Assembly: GCA_019635795.1 (NCBI GenBank) | Contig: JAHBYV010000008.1 | Coordinates: 91,602 to 155,601, forward strand | Length of the DNA: 64,000 nt | Direction: 5' to 3' | From: Rhizobiaceae bacterium | GTDB lineage: Bacteria; Pseudomonadota; Alphaproteobacteria; Rhizobiales; Rhizobiaceae | In this document: positions 8,436 to 17,956 of the stretch, in pieces | Numbering within the stretch: the first letter of the stretch is position 1 | Layout: every line of letters begins with the position of its first letter | Position numbers and translations under genes: made by a program | Notes under the pieces: generated by a model | Databases searched by the model: none | What the model saw: only the letters and a program-made list of their open reading frames with translations | What the model was told of the DNA's origin: nothing

Positions 8436-9344
8436 ATGGCCCAATCACTGCCAAGTATTGCTTCGGGAGAAGGAGGCCTCTCCCGGTATCTCGAAGAAAT
8501 TCGACGTTTTCCGATGTTGCAGCCGCAGGAAGAGTACATGCTCGCCAAGCGGTATCATGAACATCAGGATACAAACGCCGCCCATAAGCTGGTTACCAGC
8601 CATTTGCGCCTAGTGGCGAAGATTGCCATGGGTTATCGCGGCTATGGCTTGCCAATAGGCGAGGTCATTTCTGAGGGCAATGTCGGCCTTATGCAGGCCG
8701 TGAAGAAATTTGAACCGGATCGGGGCTTCCGTCTGGCCACATATGCAATGTGGTGGATCAAGGCCTCCATTCAGGAATACATTCTGCGTTCGTGGAGCCT
8801 CGTTAAAATGGGCACAACCGCGAACCAGAAGCGGCTGTTCTTTAACCTGCGCAAGGTGAAGGGAAAAATCCAGGCGCTTGAAGATGGCGATTTGCGGCCA
8901 GATCAGGTCAAGGAGATTGCCACCAAGCTGAACGTGTCCGAGGAAGAAGTCATTTCAATGAACCGCCGTCTTTCCGGCGACGCCTCCCTCAACGCGCCAA
9001 TTCGCGCCACCGAGGGTGAATCCGGTGAGTGGCAGGACTGGCTTGTAGACGACCATGACAGTCAGGAAGAAATGCTGATCGAACAGGACGAGCTTGAGAA
9101 CCGCCGCGCGATGCTGGAAAGCGCCCTCGGAGTTTTGAATGAGCGTGAACGCCGCATTTTCGAAGCACGGCGCCTGTCAGAAGAGCCGATAACGCTCGAA
9201 GACCTTTCAAGCGAGTTCAACATCAGCCGCGAGCGCGTTCGCCAGATTGAGGTTCGCGCTTTCGAAAAGGTGCAGGAAGCCGTTCAGGCTGCCGCGCGGC
9301 AGCAGGCACAGGCCCTGCGCACGATCGAGGCAGAACCGGCGTAA
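8436..9344 (+). CDS. rpoH: Heat-shock sigma factor RpoH (sigma-32)
   Basis: This alternative sigma factor directs RNA polymerase to heat-shock promoters. Region 2 is clear: RLVAKIAMGYRGYGLP, then FRLATYAMWWIKASIQEYIL. The RpoH box is present (QKRLFFNLRKVK). A region 4 helix-turn-helix lies near the C-terminus (LEDLSSEFNISRERVRQIEVRAFEKVQ). The frame is open from 8343, but an AGGAGG at 8421-8426 selects the ATG at 8436, giving 302 residues, a usual RpoH length. The 227-nt upstream gap contains no other gene and should hold the promoter. Many Rhizobiales carry two rpoH genes; which one this is cannot be decided here. Confidence 0.95.
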   Translation: MAQSLPSIASGEGGLSRYLEEIRRFPMLQPQEEYMLAKRYHEHQDTNAAHKLVTSHLRLVAKIAMGYRGYGLPIGEVISEGNVGLMQAVKKFEPDRGFRLATYAMWWIKASIQEYILRSWSLVKMGTTANQKRLFFNLRKVKGKIQALEDGDLRPDQVKEIATKLNVSEEEVISMNRRLSGDASLNAPIRATEGESGEWQDWLVDDHDSQEEMLIEQDELENRRAMLESALGVLNERERRIFEARRLSEEPITLEDLSSEFNISRERVRQIEVRAFEKVQEAVQAAARQQAQALRTIEAEPA

Positions 9345-9373
9345 ATAAGCCGATAATTTCAACTTCCCCCAAG

Positions 9374-9400
9374 AGGCCGGGCACACTGCCCGGCCTTTTT
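9374..9400 (+). terminator. Rho-independent terminator of rpoH
   Basis: A perfect 10-bp stem, AGGCCGGGCA (9374-9383) with TGCCCGGCCT (9387-9396), has a 3-nt loop and runs into TTTTT. It lies 30 nt after the rpoH stop and just before the 3' end of the convergent ChaC-type gene. Confidence 0.9.
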
Positions 9401-9421
9401 GCAGCAGCGTTTCGCCCGGTC

Positions 9422-9946
9422 TTACTTTTCGGATTTCAGCCGTAACGCCACGCTTTCCAGCCAATGGTCGCGGATGCCCAGTGCTTGAAGATGTTCAAGC
9501 GTTGAAAGTACATAGGTTGGGTTCGGTCCGCTCTGCCCCTCCGCGTTCCTGACGATTTCAGCGGCGTGCAGTTCGTCCATGCGGCCCGCATATTGCTGAT
9601 GCGCACGGTCAACGACATAGGCGACCGCCGCAACCTGCCTGCCATCGGCAAGGCGCACGGGCAATCGCCGTTCAAGATAGACATTCGTGACCAGCTCGCG
9701 GGCGCGCAAATAGCCCATCACCTCGCCGTGCAGTTCGCCTGGCACCCGAAATGCGAGGCCGACACATGACCCACCGCGATCCAATCCCAGCACAAGCCCG
9801 GGACGCTCGGGGGTCCCACGATGAACCCACGACTTCACGCAAAGAGAGCGTCTATACCCGGCCAGACGGGCACGGCTCGTTTCCACATACGCAAATCCCG
9901 GGTTCCAGATCAACGAACCGTAGCCAAAAACCCAAAAATCGCCCAT
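9422..9946 (-). CDS. chaC: Glutathione-specific gamma-glutamylcyclotransferase (ChaC-like)
   Basis: The protein belongs to the ChaC family, which cleaves glutathione to 5-oxoproline and Cys-Gly in the cytoplasm. It opens with the hallmark substrate-binding loop FGYGSLIWNP (residues 7-16), and the expected catalytic glutamate is Glu84 in YLRARE. The later segment YAVVDRAHQQYAG-like and the LEHLQALGI C-terminus also fit. Length of 174 residues is normal. It converges on rpoH and is divergent from the DUF2125 gene, with 48 nt between the starts. Confidence 0.87.
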   Translation of the reverse strand: MGDFWVFGYGSLIWNPGFAYVETSRARLAGYRRSLCVKSWVHRGTPERPGLVLGLDRGGSCVGLAFRVPGELHGEVMGYLRARELVTNVYLERRLPVRLADGRQVAAVAYVVDRAHQQYAGRMDELHAAEIVRNAEGQSGPNPTYVLSTLEHLQALGIRDHWLESVALRLKSEK

Positions 9947-9994
9947 ATCCCAACGCCTGATCCGTACAGACGCCCGACCTACGAGAGAGCCAGC

Positions 9995-11005
9995 ATGTCG
10001 TCAAGCGAAGCACAGCGTTCAAAAAGCAGCCGAAAATTTGTCTGGCTGGCAATGTTCATCGTGTTGCTGTTCGGCGGTTACAGCCTTGGCTGGTACTGGA
10101 TGGCCGGGAAAGCGCGGGAGCGGGTCGAAAGCTTCATCTCGCACCTCAACGGTAATGGTCGCAGCGCGGTATGCGAGAACAGCAGGGTTGCAGGCTTTCC
10201 ATTTCGCCTGGGGCTCGCCTGCGACAGTGTCGTGTATCAGGACGAGAGGAATCGCATTGCTATCACGGCAGGCGGTTTGCGCACCGCAGCACAAATCTAT
10301 CAGCCATTGAAAACAGTGGCAGAACTTGACGGCCCGTTGAGGATCGATGCACCGGGCATCACGCCTCTTTTCATTGAGTGGGATTCACTTCGTGCAAGCG
10401 CGCGTCTCAGTCGTCCATTGCCTTCAATGGTTTCGTTGGAAGCGACCGGTCTGTCCGGCATCTCAGACCCCTCAGACGAAACTGATCCGGTCAGTTTCTT
10501 CAGCGCGGAACAGGCAGAGGCGCATTTCCGGCCCAATGGTTCCGACCTGGACTGGGCGGGCAGCTTCCGGAAGCTTGAAATTGATCCCGAAGCGGTAGGC
10601 AATCGCACGTTGCCAATATTGGATGGCGAGGGCGACGCAACTGTCAAAAATGGTGTTGCGCTGGTCCATACCCGCCCCACCAGCCTGCGCGGCCAATCCA
10701 TTGAAATTCGTAATCTGGCCATGTCGTCCGGCGACGCAAAAATGACGCTCAGCGGACCGATTGCGATCGACACACGCGGGCTCGTGGACGCGTCGCTGAA
10801 ACTGGCCATGCACAACCCCGCAGCAGTTTCGAAGCTTTTCGAAACTGCTGTGCCTGAACGGGCAAACGAAATCAGTCAGGCTTTTGGCGCGCTAGGAATG
10901 CTCGGCGACACGCCAAGCGTTCCAATCAAGATCGAAAAGAGCAAAATCAAGCTGGACCTGATTTTTGGCTCGATAACCCTTGGGCAGTTACCGCCTTTGG
11001 AATGA
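9995..11005 (+). CDS. DUF2125 family envelope protein
   Basis: The 336-residue protein has one N-terminal membrane helix (about residues 14-36, FVWLAMFIVLLFGGYSLGWYW), followed by a large beta-rich periplasmic domain. CENSRVAGFPFRLGLACDSV near the start of that domain, with two cysteines that may pair, is typical of alphaproteobacterial DUF2125 proteins. Function is unknown, and an envelope role is inferred from topology alone. The frame is open from 9821, but the upstream part overlaps the divergent ChaC gene. The ATG at 9995 places the helix correctly and follows a GAGAG. The gene ends at 11005, one base before the convergent tyrC stop. Confidence 0.85.
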   Translation: MSSSEAQRSKSSRKFVWLAMFIVLLFGGYSLGWYWMAGKARERVESFISHLNGNGRSAVCENSRVAGFPFRLGLACDSVVYQDERNRIAITAGGLRTAAQIYQPLKTVAELDGPLRIDAPGITPLFIEWDSLRASARLSRPLPSMVSLEATGLSGISDPSDETDPVSFFSAEQAEAHFRPNGSDLDWAGSFRKLEIDPEAVGNRTLPILDGEGDATVKNGVALVHTRPTSLRGQSIEIRNLAMSSGDAKMTLSGPIAIDTRGLVDASLKLAMHNPAAVSKLFETAVPERANEISQAFGALGMLGDTPSVPIKIEKSKIKLDLIFGSITLGQLPPLE

Positions 11006-11941
11006 CTATTTCGAAGGCTGTTGCTCGATTCCGTGACGACCAAAATCAGGCGCATCGACATCCTGTCCCGCCTCGATGATGGAACGACGCACGCCGCGAG
11101 TGTGGGTAAAAAGCTCGAACAGCTTGTCGCCGTCGCCCCAGCGAATTGCGCGCTGCAAGGCGGCAAGGTCTTCCGAAAACCGCGCGAGCATTTCCAGAAT
11201 GGCCTCGCTATTGTGCAGACACACGTCGCGCCACATGGTCGGATCAGACGCCGCAAGGCGCGTGAAGTCGCGGAAACCCGAAGCCGCGTATTTGATCACT
11301 TCGGTCTTGGAAACATTCTGGAGATCGTCTGCCGTCCCAACAATATTGTAGGCAATGATGTGAGGAAGGTGCGAAACAATGGCCAACACCTTGTCATGAT
11401 GGGCAGCATCCATCACATCGATGTTGGAACCGCAGCGGCGCCAGAATCCAGACAGCTTTTCCAGCGCGGCTGGATCGGTATCAGGCAACGGTGTGAAAAT
11501 GCACCACCGGTTCACAAACAAATCGGCGAACCCTGCGTCGGGGCCGGATTTTTCCGTGCCCGCGAGCGGGTGACCCGGAATAAAATGCACGCCTTCCGGC
11601 ACGAAGGGCGACATCTGGGCGATAACACTGGCCTTGGTGGAACCAACGTCGGTCAGAATTGCACCGGGCTTCAAGGCTGGTGCAATGGCTTCGGCAACCG
11701 CGGCCGAAGATCCGACGGGAACAGAAACGATCACAAGATCGGCGTTTTGGACCGCCTCTGCCGGGTCGGTGTAGTATGAATGACCAAGCTGCAGTTCTTC
11801 AGCGCGGCGCAGCGTTTCAACGCTACGGGTTGCAATCGCCACATGGCGGGAAAGTCCTTTTGCTGCAATCACTCGTGCGAGCGATGAGCCGATCAGACCG
11901 ATGCCGATAAGGGCAATACGGTCAAACATTGGTTCCGACAT
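11006..11941 (-). CDS. tyrC: Prephenate/arogenate dehydrogenase (tyrosine biosynthesis)
   Basis: This cytoplasmic NAD(P)-dependent enzyme oxidatively decarboxylates prephenate or arogenate toward tyrosine. The N-terminal Rossmann motif is GIGLIGSS (residues 13-20). PGHPLAGTEKSGPDAG and a C-terminal all-helical dimer domain are typical of the TyrA/TyrC family. At 311 residues it has no fused chorismate mutase or ACT domain. It starts one base after the hisC stop, so the two are translationally coupled. The pairing of a HisC-type aminotransferase with TyrC suggests the aminotransferase also serves aromatic amino acids. Substrate preference cannot be read from sequence. Confidence 0.92.
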   Translation of the reverse strand: MSEPMFDRIALIGIGLIGSSLARVIAAKGLSRHVAIATRSVETLRRAEELQLGHSYYTDPAEAVQNADLVIVSVPVGSSAAVAEAIAPALKPGAILTDVGSTKASVIAQMSPFVPEGVHFIPGHPLAGTEKSGPDAGFADLFVNRWCIFTPLPDTDPAALEKLSGFWRRCGSNIDVMDAAHHDKVLAIVSHLPHIIAYNIVGTADDLQNVSKTEVIKYAASGFRDFTRLAASDPTMWRDVCLHNSEAILEMLARFSEDLAALQRAIRWGDGDKLFELFTHTRGVRRSIIEAGQDVDAPDFGRHGIEQQPSK

Positions 11942-11942
11942 T

Positions 11943-13055
11943 TTACTTTTCCAGAAATTCTTTGAGCGCAGCTACAACGCCACGATTTGCCTCTTCCGTA
12001 CCCACGGTCATGCGAAGTGCATTCGGAAATCCGTAGGCGACCACGCGGCGCAGGATAAAGCCTCGCGCCAGCAGAAATTCATCAGCGCGCCCGGCACAAT
12101 ATCGTTCACCGGAAGGGAAGTGCATCAATAGAAAATTGCCAGCGCTCGGCGTCACACGCAAGCCGAGCGCAGCCAATTCGCGGGTGAGCCACGCCAGCCA
12201 TTCCGCGTTATGCTCAACTGACCGCGTCACGTGCTCTCTATCCGCCATTGCCGCCACGCCGGCTTCAATCGACATGGCATTAACGTTGAACGGATCGCGC
12301 ACCCGGTCCAGCGCATCGATAATGTGAGACGGCGCATAGAGCCATCCGATGCGCGCGCCCCCAAGACCATGAACCTTGGAGAAAGTTCGCGTCATCACCA
12401 CATTTTCGGAAGAACCGACAAGCTCCACACCGGCTTCATAGTCATTTCGCCGGACAAACTCGGCATAAGCCGCGTCGAGAACCAGCAGCACGTGCCTTGG
12501 CAAAGACGCCTGAAGTCGCCGAACTTCGCTGAACGGCAGATAAGTCCCGGTCGGGTTGTTCGGATTGGCGAGGTATATGATCTTCGTGCGCTCCGTCACC
12601 GCGCCGAGAATAGCATCGACATCGGCCTGCTCGTTCGTTTCACGAACAGTAACAGACGTTGCGCCTGTCATCTGGATATAGATTTTATACTGCAAAAAGC
12701 CGTGCTCGGTAATGATCCCCTCATCACCGGGCTGCAGATAAATGCGCGCCAGCAGCGCCAATGCTTCATCTGACCCGTTAAAGCACAGAATGTTAGCGGG
12801 GTTCAGGCCATGGACCTTCGCAATTGCTTCCCGCAGTTTTGTTGCGCGGCCATCGGGGTAGAATTCCATCCTCTCAGAAGCTGCCTTCACCGCCTCTATG
12901 GCTTTGGGCGAAGCCCCAAACGGATTCTCATTCGAGGATAATTTGAATACCTTCTCAACGCCCGGATGCGCAGACGACTTGCCCGGCACATAGGCTTCAA
13001 TGTCCATCACACCCGGATTTGGCTGGGGACGGGAAGGCTTTTCAACGCGGTTCAT
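11943..13055 (-). CDS. hisC: Histidinol-phosphate / aromatic aminotransferase HisC
   Basis: This PLP-dependent fold-type I aminotransferase converts imidazole-acetol phosphate to histidinol phosphate, or acts on aromatic substrates. Recognisable motifs are [14 protein letters not shown] near the N-terminus, [11 protein letters not shown], and the PLP-lysine region [15 protein letters not shown]. The frame extends upstream to 13226, but the ATG at 13055 ([10 protein letters not shown]) starts at the normal family position and gives 370 residues. A longer version would overlap the SAM-II aptamer of the divergent metX. It is coupled to tyrC with a 1-nt gap, which argues for a double role in histidine and tyrosine/phenylalanine synthesis. 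Confidence 0.92.
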   Translation of the reverse strand: MNRVEKPSRPQPNPGVMDIEAYVPGKSSAHPGVEKVFKLSSNENPFGASPKAIEAVKAASERMEFYPDGRATKLREAIAKVHGLNPANILCFNGSDEALALLARIYLQPGDEGIITEHGFLQYKIYIQMTGATSVTVRETNEQADVDAILGAVTERTKIIYLANPNNPTGTYLPFSEVRRLQASLPRHVLLVLDAAYAEFVRRNDYEAGVELVGSSENVVMTRTFSKVHGLGGARIGWLYAPSHIIDALDRVRDPFNVNAMSIEAGVAAMADREHVTRSVEHNAEWLAWLTRELAALGLRVTPSAGNFLLMHFPSGERYCAGRADEFLLARGFILRRVVAYGFPNALRMTVGTEEANRGVVAALKEFLEK

Positions 13056-13183
13056 TGCTTCAGTCCAGAACAAAATGCGCTTGGGAAATATCCCCAGCGG
13101 GAAGGATTGTCGAGTGCGCATCATGGTCCAGCGCCGCCTCATCCGTTGACGGAAGCGTGTTTCAGGCATAAATAGCGCTCGAA

Positions 13184-13239
13184 CTCGTGGTGATTTGGCC
13201 GGTCGGCTTGCAGCCACGTTAAACAAGTCGCTAAAGGGC
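13184..13239 (+). promoter_or_regulatory. SAM-II riboswitch aptamer upstream of metX
   Basis: The segment folds as the SAM-II H-type pseudoknot. P1 is CGTGG (13186-13190) with CCACG (13214-13218). P2 is CGGCTTG (13204-13210) with CAAGTCG (13224-13230), allowing one G-U pair. The conserved GTGATTTGG, the GTTAAA linker and the terminal CGCTAAAGGG match the known alphaproteobacterial metA/metX leader. SAM binding should lower metX expression. An intrinsic terminator hairpin follows at 13255-13288, suggesting transcriptional control. Confidence 0.93.
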
Positions 13240-13254
13240 CGTGTCAGTCAGGCA

Positions 13255-13288
13255 ACCGGCATTTGCGACCCTGCAATGCCGGTTTTTT
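13255..13288 (+). terminator. Leader terminator between SAM-II aptamer and metX
   Basis: A 9-bp stem, ACCGGCATT (13255-13263) with AATGCCGGT (13275-13283), has an 11-nt loop and continues into six T residues. It lies 15 nt after the aptamer and 37 nt before the metX start, so it is well placed as the expression platform of the riboswitch. Confidence 0.8.
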
Positions 13289-13324
13289 GTTGCGGACGAG
13301 TGCCCATAGCAGAAAACCGCGAAA

Positions 13325-14506
13325 GTGAGTGTGATGGCTGCTGCCCGCGCAAAGGCAAAGAGTGTTGATGAGGCCAATTTTCCGTCCAGCCCGGTCGTGC
13401 GTTTTGGCATGGACAAGCCTCTCATTCTGGAGGCAGGTGTCAAACTCGCGCCGTTTCAGATTGCGTACGAAACCTACGGCGAACTTAATGCTGACAAGTC
13501 GAATGCAGTTCTGATTTGCCATGCCCTGACAGGCGACCAATATGTCGCGAGCACCAATCCTATAACGGGAAAGCCCGGCTGGTGGGAAGTGCTGATCGGC
13601 CCCGGCAAAATTATCGACACCAACCGCTTTTTCGTTATCTGCGCAAACGTTATCGGCTCTTGCCTCGGATCGACAGGACCTGCCTCAATCAACCCCGAAA
13701 CCGGCAAGCCCTATGGCCTTGACCTACCGCTCATAACCATACGCGATATGGTTCGCGCACAGGCCATGCTGGTTGATCATTTCGGGATCGACCAATTGTT
13801 CTGCGTCATTGGTGGCTCGATGGGTGGAATGCAGGTTCTGGAATGGACTTCGACCTATCCCGATCGCGTATTCTCCGCCCTGCCCATGGCAACCGGCACA
13901 CGCCATTCTGCCCAGAACATTGCATTCTACGAGGCCGGCAGGCAGGCCGTCATGGCCGACCCGAACTGGCGTGGTGGCAGGTATATCGAAGCTGGCGTAC
14001 GGCCCGAGAAGGGTCTTGCGGTGGCGCGTATGATCGCTCACATCACCTATCTTTCCGAGGCGGCCTTGCACCGTAAATTTGGCCGCAATCTGCAGGATCG
14101 CCCAAAACTTACTTTCTCCTTCGACGCGGATTTTCAGATTGAAAGCTATCTGCGCCATCAGGGCATGACGTTCGTTGATCGCTTCGACGCTAACTCATAT
14201 CTCTATCTCAGCCGCGCAATGGATTATTTCGACATGGCGGCGGACCATGATGGCCAATTGGCCGCAGCGTTCAAGAACACGAGCACGCGTTTTTGCGTCG
14301 TATCTTTCACCAGCGACTGGCATTTCCCCACGGAAGAGAGCCGCGCCCTTGTTCATGCACTCAATGCGTCCGGCGCACCGGTCTCTTTCGTTGAGATCGA
14401 GACGGATCGCGGTCATGACGCATTCCTGCTCGACGAACCCGAACTGTTCAGCGCGATTGGCGGGTTCATCGCTTCTGCTGCGCGCGCAAGAGGGATCTCC
14501 CAATGA
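13325..14506 (+). CDS. metX: Homoserine O-acyltransferase (methionine biosynthesis)
   Basis: This alpha/beta-hydrolase-fold enzyme activates homoserine by acylation, using acetyl- or succinyl-CoA, as the first step of methionine synthesis. The nucleophile elbow is GGSMGG with Ser165. The catalytic Asp and His fit the region around [12 protein letters not shown] and [23 protein letters not shown] near residue 60 is also characteristic. The start may be GTG at 13325 or ATG at 13334; neither has a strong ribosome site. The gene is controlled by a SAM-II riboswitch plus terminator and overlaps metW by 4 nt. Some family members use succinyl-CoA, so acyl donor is open. Confidence 0.93.
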   Translation: MSVMAAARAKAKSVDEANFPSSPVVRFGMDKPLILEAGVKLAPFQIAYETYGELNADKSNAVLICHALTGDQYVASTNPITGKPGWWEVLIGPGKIIDTNRFFVICANVIGSCLGSTGPASINPETGKPYGLDLPLITIRDMVRAQAMLVDHFGIDQLFCVIGGSMGGMQVLEWTSTYPDRVFSALPMATGTRHSAQNIAFYEAGRQAVMADPNWRGGRYIEAGVRPEKGLAVARMIAHITYLSEAALHRKFGRNLQDRPKLTFSFDADFQIESYLRHQGMTFVDRFDANSYLYLSRAMDYFDMAADHDGQLAAAFKNTSTRFCVVSFTSDWHFPTEESRALVHALNASGAPVSFVEIETDRGHDAFLLDEPELFSAIGGFIASAARARGISQ

Positions 14507-15117
14507 GCGTCAATGCGAGTTCGCGAATTGATCTGCAAGTTATGGCCGATCTCATTCCCGCCGGAGCAAAGGTTCTCGACGTAGGCTGCGGAAACGGCGA
14601 ATTGCTTGAGCTTCTGCGCGATGAAAAGAACATCGATGCCAGAGGCGTAGAAATATCCCAACGCGGCGTGAATGAATGTGTCGCGAGAGGGCTTTCCGTC
14701 ATTCAGGGCGATGCTGACACAGATCTTGTCTATTACCCTGACAGTTCGTTCGACTACGCCCTGTTGTCCCAGACCCTTCAGGCTACCCGAAACCCCCGTC
14801 AGGTGCTTGAACATCTATTGCGCATTGGCAACCGTGTGATTGTTTCCTTCCCGAACTTCGGCCATTGGAGCGTCCGCTCTTCCCTGTTTTTCAAGGGACG
14901 GATGCCTGTCACAAAGGACCTGCCCTATAGCTGGTACGACACGCCGAACATACATTTCTGTACCATCCGCGATTTCGTTGTTCTGTGCGAGGAAGTGGGT
15001 GCCGTAGTTGAAAAAGCAGTCGCCATCGATGGCAATGGCCAGAAGATCGGTTTCTCCATGCCGTGGTGGTTCTGGAATTTCTTCGGACAGCAAGCGGTCT
15101 TCCTGCTTCGGCGCTAG
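14503..15117 (+). CDS. metW: Methionine biosynthesis protein MetW
   Basis: The 204-residue methyltransferase-like protein has motif [16 protein letters not shown] followed by [16 protein letters not shown]. The conserved FPNFGHW and [16 protein letters not shown] segments are diagnostic of MetW. MetW works together with MetX in homoserine acylation in many proteobacteria. It overlaps the metX stop by ATGA, so translation is coupled and it lies under the same SAM-II control. The convergent ABC transporter gene ends 12 nt beyond its stop. Confidence 0.95.
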   Translation: MSVNASSRIDLQVMADLIPAGAKVLDVGCGNGELLELLRDEKNIDARGVEISQRGVNECVARGLSVIQGDADTDLVYYPDSSFDYALLSQTLQATRNPRQVLEHLLRIGNRVIVSFPNFGHWSVRSSLFFKGRMPVTKDLPYSWYDTPNIHFCTIRDFVVLCEEVGAVVEKAVAIDGNGQKIGFSMPWWFWNFFGQQAVFLLRR

Positions 15118-15129
15118 GCGCGAGGATCT

Positions 15130-16932
15130 TTAAGGTTTGCGCTCACGCGCACCGAAATCTACCTTCCTGAGCGTGACCCCTCTCTCGTCCTTTGAGAGCT
15201 CGATCTTCCGTTTGAAGAACGTCATATTGGGGGCAAGTCTGCCGATATTAATGACAGTCGAATTGGGGAGCTCCGTCTCCAGCAACGTGTAAATGTCTTT
15301 GCGGCAAGTCGCATCAAGCGCATCCAGAGATTCGTCGATCACAACCCAGTCCGGCTTGTGGACAGCAAGGCGTGCAAATGCCAGAAGCCGCAGATCGGTC
15401 TCACCAAGCTCCTTGTCCCAACGCGCGGTTGTATCGAGAGCGTGTGAAAGTCGCTGCAGCCCAACCTTTTCAAGCGCTGACATCAAAGCGCCGTCCTCGA
15501 AAGTTCCGGTCTTGTGCGGGTAAGTCAGCGCCTGCCTCAAGGTGCCGCGCGGGATGTAGGGCGTCCGCGGAAAGAAGAACATTGCGTCGTTTTTGGGCAA
15601 GCCGATATGTCCTTTGCCCCATGGCCACAACCCGGCAAGTGTACGGAAGAACAAGGTTTTTCCCGCCCCAGGGTCGCCCGTTACGATTACCCGTTCACCT
15701 TGCCCGATCGTAACCTTATCATTCTCGAGTCGAGTGCAACCGCCCGGTGAGGCTATCGCAAGACCTTCGAAGGTCAATTCAGCCGTGGGGTTCTCCGAAA
15801 TCCTGATCAAATCTTCGCCGCTGTGGAGCTTGTCTGCCTCCACAAGTGCCGCGCGGAAGGAGGCAACGCGAAGCAGAGTCGCACGCCAGTCGGCTATCGC
15901 GCCAATATTATTGATGAACCACCGCAGCGAGGAATGCACCTGATTGAATGCGCCCACCGCCATCATCAGGCCACCGAAGCTTATGTCTCCGGCAAAATAC
16001 ACGGGCGAGGCCACGAGAATGGGGGCGACAATTGTAAGCCAACCATAACCGTCGGTTACCCACTCAAGCCTGATCTGAACTCTGTAAATGCGCAATATCG
16101 CGGCTAGCAGATTGCCGAGATCGCCTTCCATCCGGCGTTTTTCATCCTGCTCGCCGCCTGCAATTGCGACAGCATCCACATGTTCATTCACGTGCATCAT
16201 GGAAAAACGAAGATCGGCCTCGCGCGCGTATCGGTCGGCATTGAGCCCGATCAATGGCCGCCCTACCAGCCACGTGATAACTGACGCAGAGCCGGCGTAA
16301 ATGAACGCCGCCCACACCATGTAGCCCGGTATTGCGTAGGTTTCGCCACCAATATGAAACACAAAACCGGAAGATAGCGACCACAGGATTCCTACAAAGG
16401 AGACGAGCAGAATGGAGGATTGGAACAAGCCAAAGGAAAGCCCCGTCACCAGATCGGCAAGATGTCCGGCATCCTCCTGCATTCGCTGATCGGGGTTTAT
16501 GCCTATTGCACCTGCGTTTGCGAGTTTGAAGGCGCGGCGCGGCTTCATCCATTCTGCTATCAGGTCTGTGGTCAGCATCTCGCGCAAACGTAACCGGAAA
16601 CGCTGGTTCAGCCAGGTTTGTGCGACACCGAGTGTCAGCAACCCACCCGCTATCATCGCAAATATTTCGAGCTGGCGGATTAGCCCGGCAAAGTCCCGTT
16701 TTTCGATGGCGTCATAGAAAGGGGCATTCCAGCGGTTGAGCAGAATTTGCCCGAACGAGGTCGCTACAATAACGGCAATCGCACCAAGCCCGGTCCAAAT
16801 GATCGTTTTGCGCAATGGTGAGCCACGAAAGGCTTGTCGCATCGTGTCGAGTTGGGCGCGAAAGCTGATCGCTTCGGCTGGAACTGCAATCGCTGGAGCC
16901 GGTTCACTATGCACGGAAGCCACGTCTGACAT
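15130..16932 (-). CDS. SbmA/BacA-like ABC transporter (fused permease-ATPase)
   Basis: The 600-residue protein belongs to the ABC half-transporter family related to SbmA/BacA and eukaryotic ABCD proteins. The N-terminal membrane domain (about residues 45-340, first helix TIIWTGLGAIAVIVATSF) contains the family features RLREMLTTDLIAEWM and NPDQRMQED. The ATPase domain has Walker A GDPGAGKT, a degenerate signature near LGETDLRLLAFARL and Walker B VVIDESLDALD. Substrates of relatives include antimicrobial peptides, very-long-chain fatty acids and cobalamin; none can be assigned here. It lies convergent to metW and 61 nt downstream of the lipid kinase gene. Confidence 0.87.
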   Translation of the reverse strand: MSDVASVHSEPAPAIAVPAEAISFRAQLDTMRQAFRGSPLRKTIIWTGLGAIAVIVATSFGQILLNRWNAPFYDAIEKRDFAGLIRQLEIFAMIAGGLLTLGVAQTWLNQRFRLRLREMLTTDLIAEWMKPRRAFKLANAGAIGINPDQRMQEDAGHLADLVTGLSFGLFQSSILLVSFVGILWSLSSGFVFHIGGETYAIPGYMVWAAFIYAGSASVITWLVGRPLIGLNADRYAREADLRFSMMHVNEHVDAVAIAGGEQDEKRRMEGDLGNLLAAILRIYRVQIRLEWVTDGYGWLTIVAPILVASPVYFAGDISFGGLMMAVGAFNQVHSSLRWFINNIGAIADWRATLLRVASFRAALVEADKLHSGEDLIRISENPTAELTFEGLAIASPGGCTRLENDKVTIGQGERVIVTGDPGAGKTLFFRTLAGLWPWGKGHIGLPKNDAMFFFPRTPYIPRGTLRQALTYPHKTGTFEDGALMSALEKVGLQRLSHALDTTARWDKELGETDLRLLAFARLAVHKPDWVVIDESLDALDATCRKDIYTLLETELPNSTVINIGRLAPNMTFFKRKIELSKDERGVTLRKVDFGARERKP

Positions 16933-16993
16933 GAGTCAATCCTCTCAGTGGTGGCTGTTTAGCGTGTTTCTGCTTTTCGCACGATGCTAATAA

Positions 16994-17902
16994 TCAGGGC
17001 GCGTACACCAACACCGATTTCGGGCGAATCCGAAAATGCGCCGGGGTCCAGGTCTTTAACTCGCCATCAGTGTTTACAGGCCGTGGCCGGCTGGTTCGGA
17101 TGGTAATTTCCGTGGTCTTGAACGCCCGCACATCATGCCATTGGCCTTGTGTGCCCCGCCTTAAACTGGGAAGCAGCCGCAACAAGCTCCACCAGTGGTC
17201 GACTTCAAGGCTGTAAAAATCCAGCCATCCATCGTCCGCAGTGGCATTTTCTTCCACCGTCATTCCGCCACCGTAGTGCCGGCCATTACCTACCGAAACC
17301 TGCAATGTGCGAATGATTTCAGTGGCCCCATCATGCTCGACAAATGCCTTGAAAAGACGGGAGCGCGCAAGCAGGCGTGCAGCGACGATACCATAGCCGA
17401 GCTTGCCAAAGCGCTTCTTTGCATGTTCCGAAAGCTCGGCAGCAAGCTCTGCAGAAAAGCCGATGCTCGCAACATTGAAGAAGAGGTGGCCGTTTACCTC
17501 CCCCAGATCAATGTGTTGCGGCTTGCCATTTGCAATGATCCTGGCCGCCTCAACAGGGTCTGGCGAAATATCAAGTGTGCGGGCAAAATCATTGGCCGTA
17601 CCCAACGGCAGCACGCCGAGCGGCAGGCCGGTGTAAACGAGACCCCGAGCGGCTGCGTTCAGCGTGCCATCCCCACCGCCAATTATTGCAAGATCGACAT
17701 TTCGCGCCCGTCTGGAAATGAGTTCAGACAGGTTTTCCTGCTCGGAAGGCGCGGCCTCTTCAAGCGAGATGTTGGCTGCGGTCAGAACATCTTTGACTGC
17801 GTCAATCGACTCCGCCCCGCGTCGGGCGCGGGGGTTGACGATAAGCAGCGCTTTTCGAGTCTTGGACCGCTTCAAGGATGTCGGCTCTAACCATGGCAAC
17901 AA
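16994..17902 (-). CDS. Diacylglycerol/sphingosine kinase-like lipid kinase
   Basis: The protein has the DAGK catalytic domain: IVNPRARRG near residue 21, the nucleotide-binding GGGDGT at 75-80 and PLGTANDFARTL. The C-terminal domain contains the conserved GGGMTVEENATADDGWLDF. It is expected to phosphorylate a lipid at the cytoplasmic membrane face, similar to YegS. Start choice is uncertain: no in-frame ATG precedes the domain, so TTG codons at 17902, 17899 or 17875 are the candidates. Length of about 300 residues is typical. Confidence 0.85.
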   Translation of the reverse strand: MLPWLEPTSLKRSKTRKALLIVNPRARRGAESIDAVKDVLTAANISLEEAAPSEQENLSELISRRARNVDLAIIGGGDGTLNAAARGLVYTGLPLGVLPLGTANDFARTLDISPDPVEAARIIANGKPQHIDLGEVNGHLFFNVASIGFSAELAAELSEHAKKRFGKLGYGIVAARLLARSRLFKAFVEHDGATEIIRTLQVSVGNGRHYGGGMTVEENATADDGWLDFYSLEVDHWWSLLRLLPSLRRGTQGQWHDVRAFKTTEITIRTSRPRPVNTDGELKTWTPAHFRIRPKSVLVYAP

Positions 17903-17956
17903 TGACAGAACAGATATAGGTAGGAATTAACGGCAAAAGAATGCGCAAGATCCGAG

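Noticed and set aside
11021-11779. 252-codon frame opposite tyrC
   Set aside because: An antisense shadow of a well-supported enzyme gene with no ribosome site or family resemblance.
13056-13226. N-terminal extension of hisC to 13226
   Set aside because: The extra residues are basic and non-homologous, and the region holds the SAM-II aptamer on the other strand. The start at 13055 matches the family.
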